This document shows positions 6,780-18,100 of a stretch of DNA of 64,000 bases, piece after piece; positions within the stretch are counted from its first letter, which is position 1, and every line of letters starts with the position of its first letter. The notes under the pieces were generated by a model, which worked only from the letters and a program-made list of their open reading frames with translations, ran no database searches and was not told where the DNA came from. This DNA is from a virus: IMG/VR virus record IMGVR_UViG_3300020185_000041, positions 1-64,000 of that record. One strand, given 5' to 3'. The translations under genes and the position numbers were made by a program.

Positions 6780-9149
6780 ATGGCAGAGAAAACCCGCGAA
6801 GAATTTCTAGCAGAGTTCGCAAAAAATATTTTTGACGAAACTTATTTCAGCACATTTACCGACGACAATGCTTTTTTTGATGCGGCGAAGTACCTTAAGG
6901 ACAACGGTATTCCGGTATCCGAGTTAGACAAGCAGTTTAAAAAGCTTCAACAAAAGTATGTAGGTTCCAGGCCGCGGGCTAAAGACAATCTGTTCGACAT
7001 TATCGGTTCCGAGTACGGAAGATCCGAGGTTAAGGGTATGCGAGATCGTTTCGGTTTTGACTCTACTAAAGAGTTTAACTCTCGAACCGAAGCTCGCAAA
7101 GAAGAGAAAGCGGCGGAAGCGCTAGAAGAACAGCCCGCCGAACCTGCCGAGGTAGCCGAAGCGGTCGAGCCTCAGGCAGAAGCAGTGCAAGCCGCTCCAA
7201 AAGAGCAAGTAGATGTAGACCAAGGACCTACTTTAGAAAATCCAGCCGGTCTTGCCGCTATGGCGGACAATCTTGGCGCTAGATTTCGCGACCCTAGGAT
7301 AAAAAGTATACCGGCAATACAGCGCCGGAACATGGAAAAAGCCCTTAACGCCCAAGCGTTAAGAGGTATAGATGAGGATATCGCAAAAAAAAGACGGGAA
7401 GACCGCACCCAAAAAATATTTGACGACCGGGACGCCGATTTAAAAGAAGCTTGGGCACGAAGCCGCACCGGTAGAAGAACAGGTCTTACTTTTGATGAGC
7501 TTGATGCGGATACCCAAGCAGATATGCGCAACAGGTATAACGATAGCCGCGAGGCAGGAGCTTATTCGGACGAAAAGTACGAAGCGTACAAAGAAAATAC
7601 TAAAGATCCTTTGGAAAAAGAGTATGAGCGTAAACTCAAAGCATTGCAGGAGAGTCGTGCATTACCCCCTCAAGATCCTTTTATTGAAGAGACTAAGACC
7701 GACGCTATGTTTACGCAGCCCAGAGGTCCGGAATCCTTCGAAATGGATCCAGCTGCAGCTGCATCCGCAAGCGCTTTCTATGACAACGCGGTGAAAAGGG
7801 CCGCAAGCCTGGAAGATCCAGCTGCATCCGCAAACGCTTTCTATGACAACGCGGTGAAAAGGGCCGCAAGCCTGGAAGGTATGCCTCCTAGTGAATCAGG
7901 TTATTCATCAGCAGATTCAAAACCTTTTCAAGTAGATACAACATCTAAAGATAAATTTGGTCCTCGTAGAGAGTATACATTTACAGATCCTACTAGGCCT
8001 GAAAAGCCTGTAGCTCCCGAATCGTTTGAATTATTCATGCCTCCTAGTGAATCAGGTTATTCATCAGCAGATTCAAAACCTTTTCAAGTAGATACAACAT
8101 CTAAAGATAAATTTGGACCCCGTAGAGAGTATGTGTTTACAGATCCTACGAGGCCTCAAAAGCCAATAGCACCTGAATCGTTTGAATTATTCATGCCTCC
8201 TAACGAAGCAGGTTATTCATCAGCAGATTCAAAACCTTTTCAAGTAGATACAACATCTAAAGATAAATTTGGTCCTCGTAGAGAGTATATGTTTACAGAT
8301 CCTACTAGGCCGGAGAAACCTATAGCTTCCGAATCATTTGAATTATTCATGCCTCCTAGTGAAGCAGGTTATTCATCATCAGATTCAAAACCTTCTCCGG
8401 TAGATACAACATCTAAAGATCCGACAGCCGCCGCAAACGCTTTCTATGACAACGCGGTGAAAAGGGCCGCAAGCCTGGAAGGTATGCCTCCTAGTGAATC
8501 AGGTTATTCATCAGCAGATTCAAAACCTTCTCCGGTAGATACAACATCTAAAGATAAATTTGGTCCTCGTAGAGAGTATACATTTACAGATCCTACTAGG
8601 CCGGAGAAACCTATAGCTTCCGAATCATTTGAATTATTCATGCCTGAAGCTAACCCGGGTAAAAGCCTTACGTCTCAGCAGCCTACTTTGGACGAGCCGG
8701 TATCAGTACCTCCTTCGCAAGATTCGCTTAAACCCAAACCTGCATATACCGCTGAAAATGCACAGCAAGATTACGACGAGATCAAAGCTATGCGTGACAT
8801 GGAAGAAGCGAAGCGAATTAGTCAGCTTAATTCTCAGATTCAATTGACCAACATGCAGAAATCTAAGGCTCAGAATATTGCAGATACTAAAGCTTATCAC
8901 AACCAGACCGCACCAACCTACGGTAAACGAAATGACGGCACTTACGGGATTATGCACGACCCCCGCAGCCCTCAAGCAATGAAAGAGCGCTCCGTCGTTA
9001 TGCAGGGTATAAACAACTCTAAATCAGGTGATCCTATGCAAGACTGGATGGACTCAAGAAAAGAAGAGGACGAGCGTAAGCGTAGGCAGCAAAAATTCGT
9101 ATCTCAGTCGAAGGCTAGTCCGTTTTACAATAAAAGTATTTTCGGGTAA
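6780..9149 (+). CDS. large repeat-containing probable virion protein, 789 aa
   Basis: The N-terminal 130 residues are helical and acidic, followed by an alanine/glutamate-rich linker. Residues 320-620 hold a tandem repeat of about 52 residues (MPPSESGYSSADSKP... to ...SFELF) interspersed with NAFYDNAVKRAASLEG segments. The C-terminal 170 residues are coiled and basic. It shares a VDQGPT motif with the N-terminus of the giant protein that follows 14 bases later, which hints that the two are packaged or ejected together. No enzymatic motif seen. The position between terminase and portal fits an internal virion protein. Confidence 0.7.
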   Translation: MAEKTREEFLAEFAKNIFDETYFSTFTDDNAFFDAAKYLKDNGIPVSELDKQFKKLQQKYVGSRPRAKDNLFDIIGSEYGRSEVKGMRDRFGFDSTKEFNSRTEARKEEKAAEALEEQPAEPAEVAEAVEPQAEAVQAAPKEQVDVDQGPTLENPAGLAAMADNLGARFRDPRIKSIPAIQRRNMEKALNAQALRGIDEDIAKKRREDRTQKIFDDRDADLKEAWARSRTGRRTGLTFDELDADTQADMRNRYNDSREAGAYSDEKYEAYKENTKDPLEKEYERKLKALQESRALPPQDPFIEETKTDAMFTQPRGPESFEMDPAAAASASAFYDNAVKRAASLEDPAASANAFYDNAVKRAASLEGMPPSESGYSSADSKPFQVDTTSKDKFGPRREYTFTDPTRPEKPVAPESFELFMPPSESGYSSADSKPFQVDTTSKDKFGPRREYVFTDPTRPQKPIAPESFELFMPPNEAGYSSADSKPFQVDTTSKDKFGPRREYMFTDPTRPEKPIASESFELFMPPSEAGYSSSDSKPSPVDTTSKDPTAAANAFYDNAVKRAASLEGMPPSESGYSSADSKPSPVDTTSKDKFGPRREYTFTDPTRPEKPIASESFELFMPEANPGKSLTSQQPTLDEPVSVPPSQDSLKPKPAYTAENAQQDYDEIKAMRDMEEAKRISQLNSQIQLTNMQKSKAQNIADTKAYHNQTAPTYGKRNDGTYGIMHDPRSPQAMKERSVVMQGINNSKSGDPMQDWMDSRKEEDERKRRQQKFVSQSKASPFYNKSIFG
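7881..8639 (+). repeat. 156-bp in-frame tandem repeats
   Basis: Units begin at 7881, 8037, 8193 and 8349 (exactly 156 bases apart), then again at 8484 after a 63-base segment. The unit at 8349 is truncated. Copies are nearly identical in DNA, which indicates recent duplication. A second segment encoding NAFYDNAVKRAASLE recurs at about 7771, 7831 and 8439. Confidence 0.9.
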
Positions 9150-9163
9150 AACCGCATTAGACT

Positions 9164-12100
9164 ATGTCCATGTTCGACGAGCTAGATCTCGGAGCTAAAG
9201 ACTACAGCGGTAAGGGCGAAGGCTCTGGCTTTGAAAAGTTTTTAAGTAAACCAAGTCCCCGACCATACCAACCTTTTGGCGGACCTATGCAGCAGGCTTA
9301 CCAGCCGCAACCCGAGCCCGTTGACTACAGCTATGGAGAAGCACCCGTTGACCAAGGACCTACGTTTTACGACGATTTAGATGCATACGAGCAGCTAAAG
9401 AATGGGCATAAGCAGATTAGTCAGTTTTCACGCGAAAACTCTAAATCCGCTAAGCGGTATGAAGACTTGTACGGAGAATTCATGGACAATGAGTTCAAAC
9501 CTTTCTTTGAAAGCGTTGGAGGTTTTGGAGACTTTGAGTCTGATGACGAATATATCTCCGCGGTTGATGAAATATATAAGTCCAATCTCAAGGCATCTCA
9601 GCAGGAGGACGGTTGGCTTGGGGCCTCTGACGAAAAAACTAGGGCATTAGAGGGTTTAAAGAATTTTCAGCAGTGGGATCACCCCAACGGTATGCGGGCC
9701 AAGTTCCTCAGGCTAAAAGCCGAAAAGGATAAGCGTCGAGAAGTTGCCGATAGAGCTAAAGATGAAGAGTTTAAATTCTTCGAACAGCTGACAAACATTT
9801 CTATCCCAGCCCGCGAGGCATTGGACGAATCTCTTAAGTCTCGTAATAAAGCTCCAGGTAGCGCCAAAAAGATGAACGAAATGCTCGACGGCATGAGCTG
9901 GGAGCAGCCTATCGTCGGATACGACGGGGAGGTACAAAATTTAGAAAGCGTAGATCCGAGAGCAAAGATCAATCCGGCCATCGGATATGACGGTCAGGGT
10001 AATAAATCTAGCAAAGCTCAGAAAGAGCGAGTTGCTGCAGCTATGCGCGGAGATATCAAAGGCGTATTATCAAGAAGGCAGCATATCGCCAAAGGGCGCC
10101 AGCTTAGGGACAAAGGATTTTTCTTTTCCGAATCTGGATTGCTTGACGGCAGACCCATAGGCATGAGCCGTCGCGATGTCGATTTACTCGATATTGATGA
10201 TATGCGTAAGGCTGGCATGACTAGCTTCCAGGGCAAACCATTGGACCAGGCTATGGCTGATCTTGGTGGTGAAGAGCGTTTGGAAATGGCTAAGGTCATG
10301 CAATCTGTATACTCGACAAAGAGTAATTACGAAGACGCTCAGTTAAAATTTCTTAAAGCGGCGGGCGGTCCTAAAGCTGACAAGTTGCGCGATGCTATGG
10401 AAGCTGCGCGTGAAGATATGCAAAAGACTATTGGTCTGGCTGCTAGCTATGGTCTGGACAACGAATTGTTCGAACAGGCAGAGACTACTGGCTGGCTCTC
10501 GGCTATGGGCAATGCTGTTCAGCGTGGTGCTCTGATGAGCGAGATGAGTAATTATACTCCTGACTTTCTGACTAATACATTGGATGCGGATGAGATGCAG
10601 CGATTTATCGAAATCGCATCGGAGATCGAGAAACTCCCGACTAGCTCCACGATGAAGCGTGTCAAAGAGACTAAGTCTGATGGCTTTCTCGATGCTATGG
10701 GAAATCTATTATTTGATAATCCCGCTGCGATTCCCGAAATGTTCGTGGAGTCACTATCATCATTTCTGCCTAGCACAATTAAATGGCTTCTTCCATCGGC
10801 TGCTGCTGGTGCAGCGGCGGGAACAATTGTTGCTCCCGGCGCAGGAACCGCGGCCGGTGCCGCAATTGGTGCTCGTGCATCCTGGGGTGTCGCATCATTT
10901 GTACTTGAAGCCTCCGGCATGGCACTTGAAGGCATGCAGGAATTAAACATCGACTGGAAGAATCCAAAAGTCTTTGCCGCTGCCTGGACGAACGAGAGCA
11001 TACGGAGCAAGATTCAAAAGAAGATGGTACAGAAGGGCACACCTATCGCCATCGCTGACATGCTTACTGGTATGATGGCTGGCAAGGTTATGGGCGTAGT
11101 TAACCATACCGGCAACGCCGTGTTCAAAGGTGGTAAGCTTTTAAATAAGGAAGCATTTAATGCGGCCAATGGAGCTGTCCCGAGGTTTAAGCTCATGCAA
11201 AAGACCCGCAATGCTGCGGCTGAGCTCGGTGCAGACTCTTTCATGGGTATGTCCGGGGAATATCTCGGACAATGGGCAAGCAAAGAACCTGGCGAAGATT
11301 GGGACTGGGATGCTATCGCTGCTGAAGGATTGGTCGGAGTTGGCCCTGGAGCTGTTGGCGCTGCACTTGAAATGCGCGGCCCGCGAGCTAATTACTTTGG
11401 CAATGCACCTATCGATATTACTGGAGAAACTCAGACAGAGACTGGATCAACAGGTACAGTAAACCGTGCCGGATATCAGGCGAATTACCAAACCTTTAAC
11501 GATCCCGAATCCATGATGGCTCATTTCGAGGATGTTGTCCCTCAGGGCACAACTCCCGAGGATCAGGATCGTAGGGCTGCCTCGCTAGACTTTACCCGTC
11601 GCTGGGTTACTACCATGTTTAAGATTCGTCCCGAAGCAATGGCTGGATTGAAGGTAGTAATTAGCGACCGTACTCCTGATGCAAATCTTAAAAATCGTGG
11701 AACTTTTGAATCTCGGGACGGTAATAACATCATCTATTTAAACGAGAAAGAATTCGCACAGGATCCCATGGGTGCAATGCTTCACGAATCTGGTCACTTC
11801 GCCCGCATCATGATGCTCAAAGACGAAGAGCTCACGAAGCTATGGGGCGGATTAAAAGAGGGTGAACAGCTCGACGCTTATACTCAATACTATACAAAGG
11901 ACTATGAGCGCAGCTTCGAGGAGCATGATGAAAAGACTCAGAAAAAGATCCGTCGTGCATTTAATAAGACTGATAATGAAGTCCTCGCGGAAGAGTGGTT
12001 TTCTTACCAGTGGGCAAGAGTTCTTAATTCAAATTACAAACCTGACAAATCTGTTAAAGGTCTTGAAAAGTTCTATTCCGGGTTAGTTCGTCCATTATTC

Positions 12101-15100
12101 GCAGAGTTTACTGGGAGCGAAAAAGCAGCGGGTGATAAGAAGGGCAATGAATTCATGCTCGATGAGCAAATCCGACAGTTCTTGGAGGATGGATTTACTC
12201 CTAGCATGCAGACCGAGATCGATAATGCTCAGGCTCAGCGAGATGCTCTTGGAGCTTTGTATGAAGAAGGTCTACCTACTCAAAAAGAGTCAAACCGAGT
12301 AGGTAAGGCTAGAAGCAAAATACCTGGCCAGCTTCAGAAAAAGCTAAAGGCCATGGGCCTCGCGCCAAAGAAAGCGGCCCAAATGGCTAGAACATTAAAC
12401 GCCATGGCGGGGGAGAAGATTTTGTCTACGGATCCATCGTTCTATACAAACATGGAGCGCGGATCCCTGAAAGCCGCTGGCGCTGATATTGAGGAGGGTA
12501 AACCAGAATCTGAAAAAAGGCCTGAGAATCAGGATCCGATGTTTATAGAATCAGCAGAAGGTCTAGCAAATGTAGAATCTGTTACAACTTTTGAAAAAGG
12601 GAGACCCAAGACTTATGAAAGTAAATCAGATAAAGAATCTCCTCGTGCTCAAGGAAGTAACCGTAAACAAGCTAGTCGTCCAGGAGCAGAGCCATACTTC
12701 GCTTCAGGCAGAGATTATGGCAGAGTTAAAGATAAGCTGGAAAAAGTTGAGAGTAAACGAGACAGGCCGTCAGCTAAAAAGACTCTCAAGAAAACAAAGA
12801 ATTTAAGCAAGGATACGCTGAAGAGACAGGCAGAATCGCTCGAGAAAAAAGCACTAAACGATAGAGTCAGGCTTGCTAAAAAATCAGGGGAGGTTAATAG
12901 ACGCAAAACAGCAGTTCAAGCCCGCGACGCGGAGATGAAAAGGTTGGATTTGTTGCTCAAGAATATGAGCAAGTCCGACAGGATTAAACTCGGGCAAGCG
13001 ATTAACGCCGCAAAAAACGCTTTCCCCGACATTGAGACCTTAGACCGTAAGCTTGATGCCGCTATGGACGAGCTAGGTCCCGAAGCCTCCTCCGGTCAGA
13101 TTATATCCAGACTTTTAAATCTGGAGGAGCTTACAGAGCTCGCCCCTCGGTCGTTTACTAAAGAGATGCGTAAACTCCTCCAGGAATCACGAGGCAAGCT
13201 CGCGAGCAATGAGGATATTGAAGATGTATCGTTCGAAATTACCGATGAAATACTCGATATTAAAGAACAGCTTAGAACACGAGTTGATGAGATTGATAAG
13301 CAGATCGCTAGCCTTCAAAAAGGCGCAAGCCAAAAGCCAAAAGCCGCAAGCCAAAAGCCGGAGGCCGGAGAGACAACAGTTGAGGCCGAAATTGACGCAC
13401 TGAAAAATGCACGAAAGTTAGTAAAAACATACCTCGAAGCAGTAGCACCTGAAGAGTTGAGTATTGAGTGGAAAGACATCCCCGCTCACGCAATTTTCTA
13501 CGCTTCTAACGGTAAGAAGTATTCAGCAGAGCCTATGACTTTAGGACAGCTTGCCGATCGCCGGGACGGATTTAAGAAAGGACAACTTTACTACAAGAAC
13601 AGCAAGGGCGAACTCGTTGAGGCCAAAAATGAAAGTCGTACCGGGCAAGAGATTTTATGGGACCATATTTCCAAGTTTGATATCGAACAAACCGGTAAGA
13701 CAACAGACTTTGGATATACTAAAGACGGTGAACTGATAAAGCCTAGAAAGTACGAGCTTATATTGGAAGCGGTTAAGGCTTCGGCATACTTCCGTAAATC
13801 TGCAGCTCCTAAAAAAGACGGCGGCGTGGGAGCGGATCCCATGGGCGTCGCACGGTTTGAGAAAACAGGGCAGGGTCAATCATCTCCCAAAGGCTATGCC
13901 CGGAAAGACCCGCAAGGCTTCGAAGTTTCTTCTACGGCGAATACTAATATCGGAAAAGCTTTCAGCGCATTTAACGCTAAACTTTCAGACGGTAAATCCA
14001 TCGAGTATCATTATCAGGTTAATGTAAAAGGGTATCCCAGCATTAAAGCGGGCAAAGGTAAGCCGCCTAAGGACACAAGTATAGATAGCTACGGGGAATA
14101 CAAAAAACTTTGGGAGCGATTTGCTAAAGAAAACCCTAAAAAGATCAAAGCTCTAAAAAAAGCGGCTGCAGGCCGTGTTCTTACAGATCGCTATGCTACA
14201 ACCGAAGTTAATCAGGCCAGAGCTTTATACGAGATACTGGCGGAACCTAGCAACAGAGAAGCCCAAAAAGGATACCCCGCAGGCTATCAATCTAATAAAG
14301 GTACAAATTACGCAGCGCTTATCGCATCTCGTTTAGGCATTCTAAATTCCATGAAGCCGTTATCGAACGATCCTAGCCCTAGTGAAATATTGGCTTTGAA
14401 GATGGCTAATGGTCGAGCACTTGAATTGTTGGGAGATCCTACTGAGACTGAGAGAGATTTTAATAAAGCTATTTATATAGCACTCCTTGAGGAATTGGGT
14501 GTTGAGCAAAGCGGTATGCTTAGTGACCCCGTACTCGTAGAAGAGAGAGATTACGCAGAGACCGAGGAGTATACTAGAGGTGCTCTGGAGAAAATATCAA
14601 ACGGTACACCTGTCGTAGCTGCGATAGCGGGTATTCCAAGCACTTCAAAACGCCAAGCTTTTCAAAGACAAGTTCGTGATGACGACGCCGCGTCTGCTCA
14701 GACCGAAATTGTAGAGTCTAAAAAGATGGATCGTCCGGACGAGACAAACCCTGTCTGGGAAGAGTATGGAAAGAAGGGCCAAGAAAAAGCGGCGCCTGAA
14801 ATTAAAAGAAAAGGGACTAGTGAGGTCGTATTAAATATTAACGGTCTCAAAGTACCTTCAGCTAGAGCTTACAAAGCCCGCAGGCCAGACGAAGATTTAG
14901 ATAAACCCGTACCAGAAACCGAGCAGCACCAATCCTTTACTAGAGGAAAAGTTTATGAAACTTTTGACGTTGTAACCTCTTTTGCCGAGGGGCGTACTAA
15001 AAGAGAGGTCGCTAAGTTTAATAAAAACCGGACTAACATTCAAAAGTCTGAAGAGTTACCGACTAATCCGATATCTATCGAGCGTGAAAATGCTGACCTG

Positions 15101-18100
15101 TTATCAACTACTGACATTAACGCGGCTGAGTTTGCCGAGTGGTATATGTCCGGAAAGCCTGAGTCGCAGATGGAAGATTTGCAACTTGTTCCGTCTTCCA
15201 AAAATAATCAGCAAGCTAAAGGTGGTTTAGGCGAAGGTTTTTTACCGTATGTATTCTTAGATTTCGCTCGAGCTATGTACAAAAAACTAGGGCTCATAGG
15301 TATAGCTGCGGAAACTATGGAGCAAGCTCGCGAAGCTGAAAAAGCCGCGGCTAAGAGTGAAAAGGGTAAGTATAGCAATTTTAAATGGAATCTTGAACAA
15401 GGCGCACTTCTTGAAAACGGAAAGATCAATCCCAAACAAAAGATTTTCACTAAGCCTGCGGATCGCATGACCCCGGTTGGAATGGCGATTATCGCTAAGC
15501 CGATTGTACAAGCAGTAATCGATGCTCGTGGTGTAGATATTTACAATCAAATAGATAGGAGCGCTTCAGTTTTATTGCAGCGAGATATCGATAGGGCTGA
15601 GCAAGAGGGTAGTCGCGAGAGTCTACAGGATGGAGCCTTTGTTGAACGGGGTGAGGAGATGCAAGAGCTTGGAGCTGTTACCCAAGATATTTTTAATCCT
15701 GACAGCGAGACTTTATCTCAAGAAGATGCTAAGAAAGGTGTAGTCTCCGCTGCGGAGAAAGCTCTAGATGAAAATCCGGATGTTCTTAAAAATAAAGACT
15801 CAGTAAGCGACGAGCTGCTTGAAGAATTGTATTACTCAAGCACTTCTAACGACCTTACTAATGCGGCAGAAAAAGAGCTTCAACGACGAGGAATTAAAGC
15901 TTTGTATGTTGTTCGAGAAGAAACTGCAGACCAGCTCAATAAAATTCTCAACTCCGACGCCGGCACAGGTGTTTGGTATCGTGGTGATACTGCGGGGAGA
16001 ACAAAAGGTCTTATAAATTTAGCCCCCAACTATGAAACTTCACTAGGTTATGCAAGGGGCGGTTATATGGACGAGGAGGCGTTTGACCTTGATGGTGATG
16101 CAATGAATGCCGAAGCCTCCAAAAATACAAAAGCATTCCGTCCGCAAATTAAGAAAACGTTAGACCTTATTAAGAGTGCCGAAGACAGAAAGGTTTTAGG
16201 GTCTTTGGATGATATGGGTTATCGTTGGGCTAAGTCAGCCATAAAGATGATACGAGATCTCGAGGAGTACCCTAATTGGTGGGCGAATACAAAGCCCAAT
16301 GCTCAAGAAGCGTGGGAAAAAGCCTTAATACCGCAGCTTAAAAAACTTGGCTACGACTCTATTTTGTTCAGAGACGATTACCACGACACTTTAGCTGTCT
16401 TTGATGTTTCTCAGCTTAAACCAGTATCCCCCAAGACCCTCAACTCCGACGCCAAGATTTTAACCAGCGACGCAGACCCAAATCTTGCGAAAGCAACCTT
16501 GCTTGGTCGGATCGCGGGCGATAGCGAGCTGATCAAAGAATTTAAGGAATGGGCCGGAGGTAAAAAGCAAAGCCTGAGCAAAGGTAGTCTTAAAATGGAT
16601 CTGGTAGACCGTGCAGACCCGCTTAATCAATTAAACAAATTATTCCTTAAAGGATTTGAAGCTGTCGGACTGGACAGTTCGAACCCGCTATATAAAGCAT
16701 TAAATGTTTATGGTAAATACTACCAGTTCTTCGGCGAGGGTGATAACAGCGTAGAGCAAGCTAGACTTGAATATTACGAGCCTATGATGGAGCTCATGCG
16801 CGAGTATAATGTCGACGAAAAGAAAATTGGGGAGTACCTAAACGCCCGGGCAGCCCCGAGTAGAAACTTACAAATCGAAGCTAAAGCTTTGGAAGCTCTA
16901 AAGGAGATGGAAAAAGATCCAGAAGGCCCCAAAAGCGAGAAGTATAAAAAGATTGAGAAGTTTTTCTTTAATACGACTGAAGATGGTAAACGTACAATCA
17001 AGCGAGACTCGGGAATTAGTACTGAGACTGCGCTCAAGGTTGTGGCTGAGATGGAGAAAGAGCCTAGGTTCGTAGAGTTCTTAGACAAGTTTCTTATAAA
17101 ATATTATAAGATGAACAAGGAAGGTTTAACTACGCTTGCTAGCACAGGTATGATCGGCCAAGACACTGTTTCAAAAGAGGGTATAAATGAAGTTGAGGCT
17201 ATGAGAAAAGCGATGTCCCGCTTTGATTTTAAAGGGGGTAAAGCTGATAAGTACGGTAATAAATATAAATCTAAAGTATCTGCACTTGAGGATAATTATT
17301 CTTACTCTCCACTCCAGGGATTCGAAGGAGAGACCGAGAATTTCTACGAGCAAGAAGCAGCCTGGGAAGAGTTTGGCGCAGGATCAAATGCAACAGGAAA
17401 AGGGTTTGATCAGAAGAAAAGCGATCTAATCCTACAAGGCGCTTTTGGTAGGTATAAGTCAGGCGCACCTGACCCATCATTGACTTTAGGAAATTCTTTT
17501 AGGCAGCATATCTCTAGCGCCATTCTAGCTCAAAAAAATACAGTGGCTCAGAAATTTGGTATGGTTTACGGAATGATGCGTGCCGTAATTTACGACAAAG
17601 ACGGTAACGAACATTTCAATGCGAACCGGCTTACTGAAGAGGATAAGAATGATCCGATATACCAAGCATACGAAGAACTAATTAAATTAAAAGAGCCCGG
17701 TAATGAGACCGCTTTTAAAAACCTAAAATCTGAGTTCGACCAAATTTTTGACCCGAAAGGTTTTGAAGAATCTGAAACGGTGACCCAATACGAACTACAT
17801 CAAACAGGAGAGATTGGAATTGTTCGCCGCGAGATGAGTCAAAAATTTAAGAATGATCCGACAGCGTTTACCTATCGAAGAAACGGGATTCCCCAATTCA
17901 TAAAATTCACAAGCAAAAGCGAAGGTCTTAGGATGGCGGATACAATGAAGAATTTAAGGTATGAGAATTTACCCCAGATCCTTCAGGGCTTTAATACAGT
18001 GACTCGTGGAATGGCCCAGATGTTTACCTCAGCCAATCCGGCTTTCATACTACCCAACTTCTTTCGAGATGTTGCAACTGCCGCGATTCATTTAGGTGAA

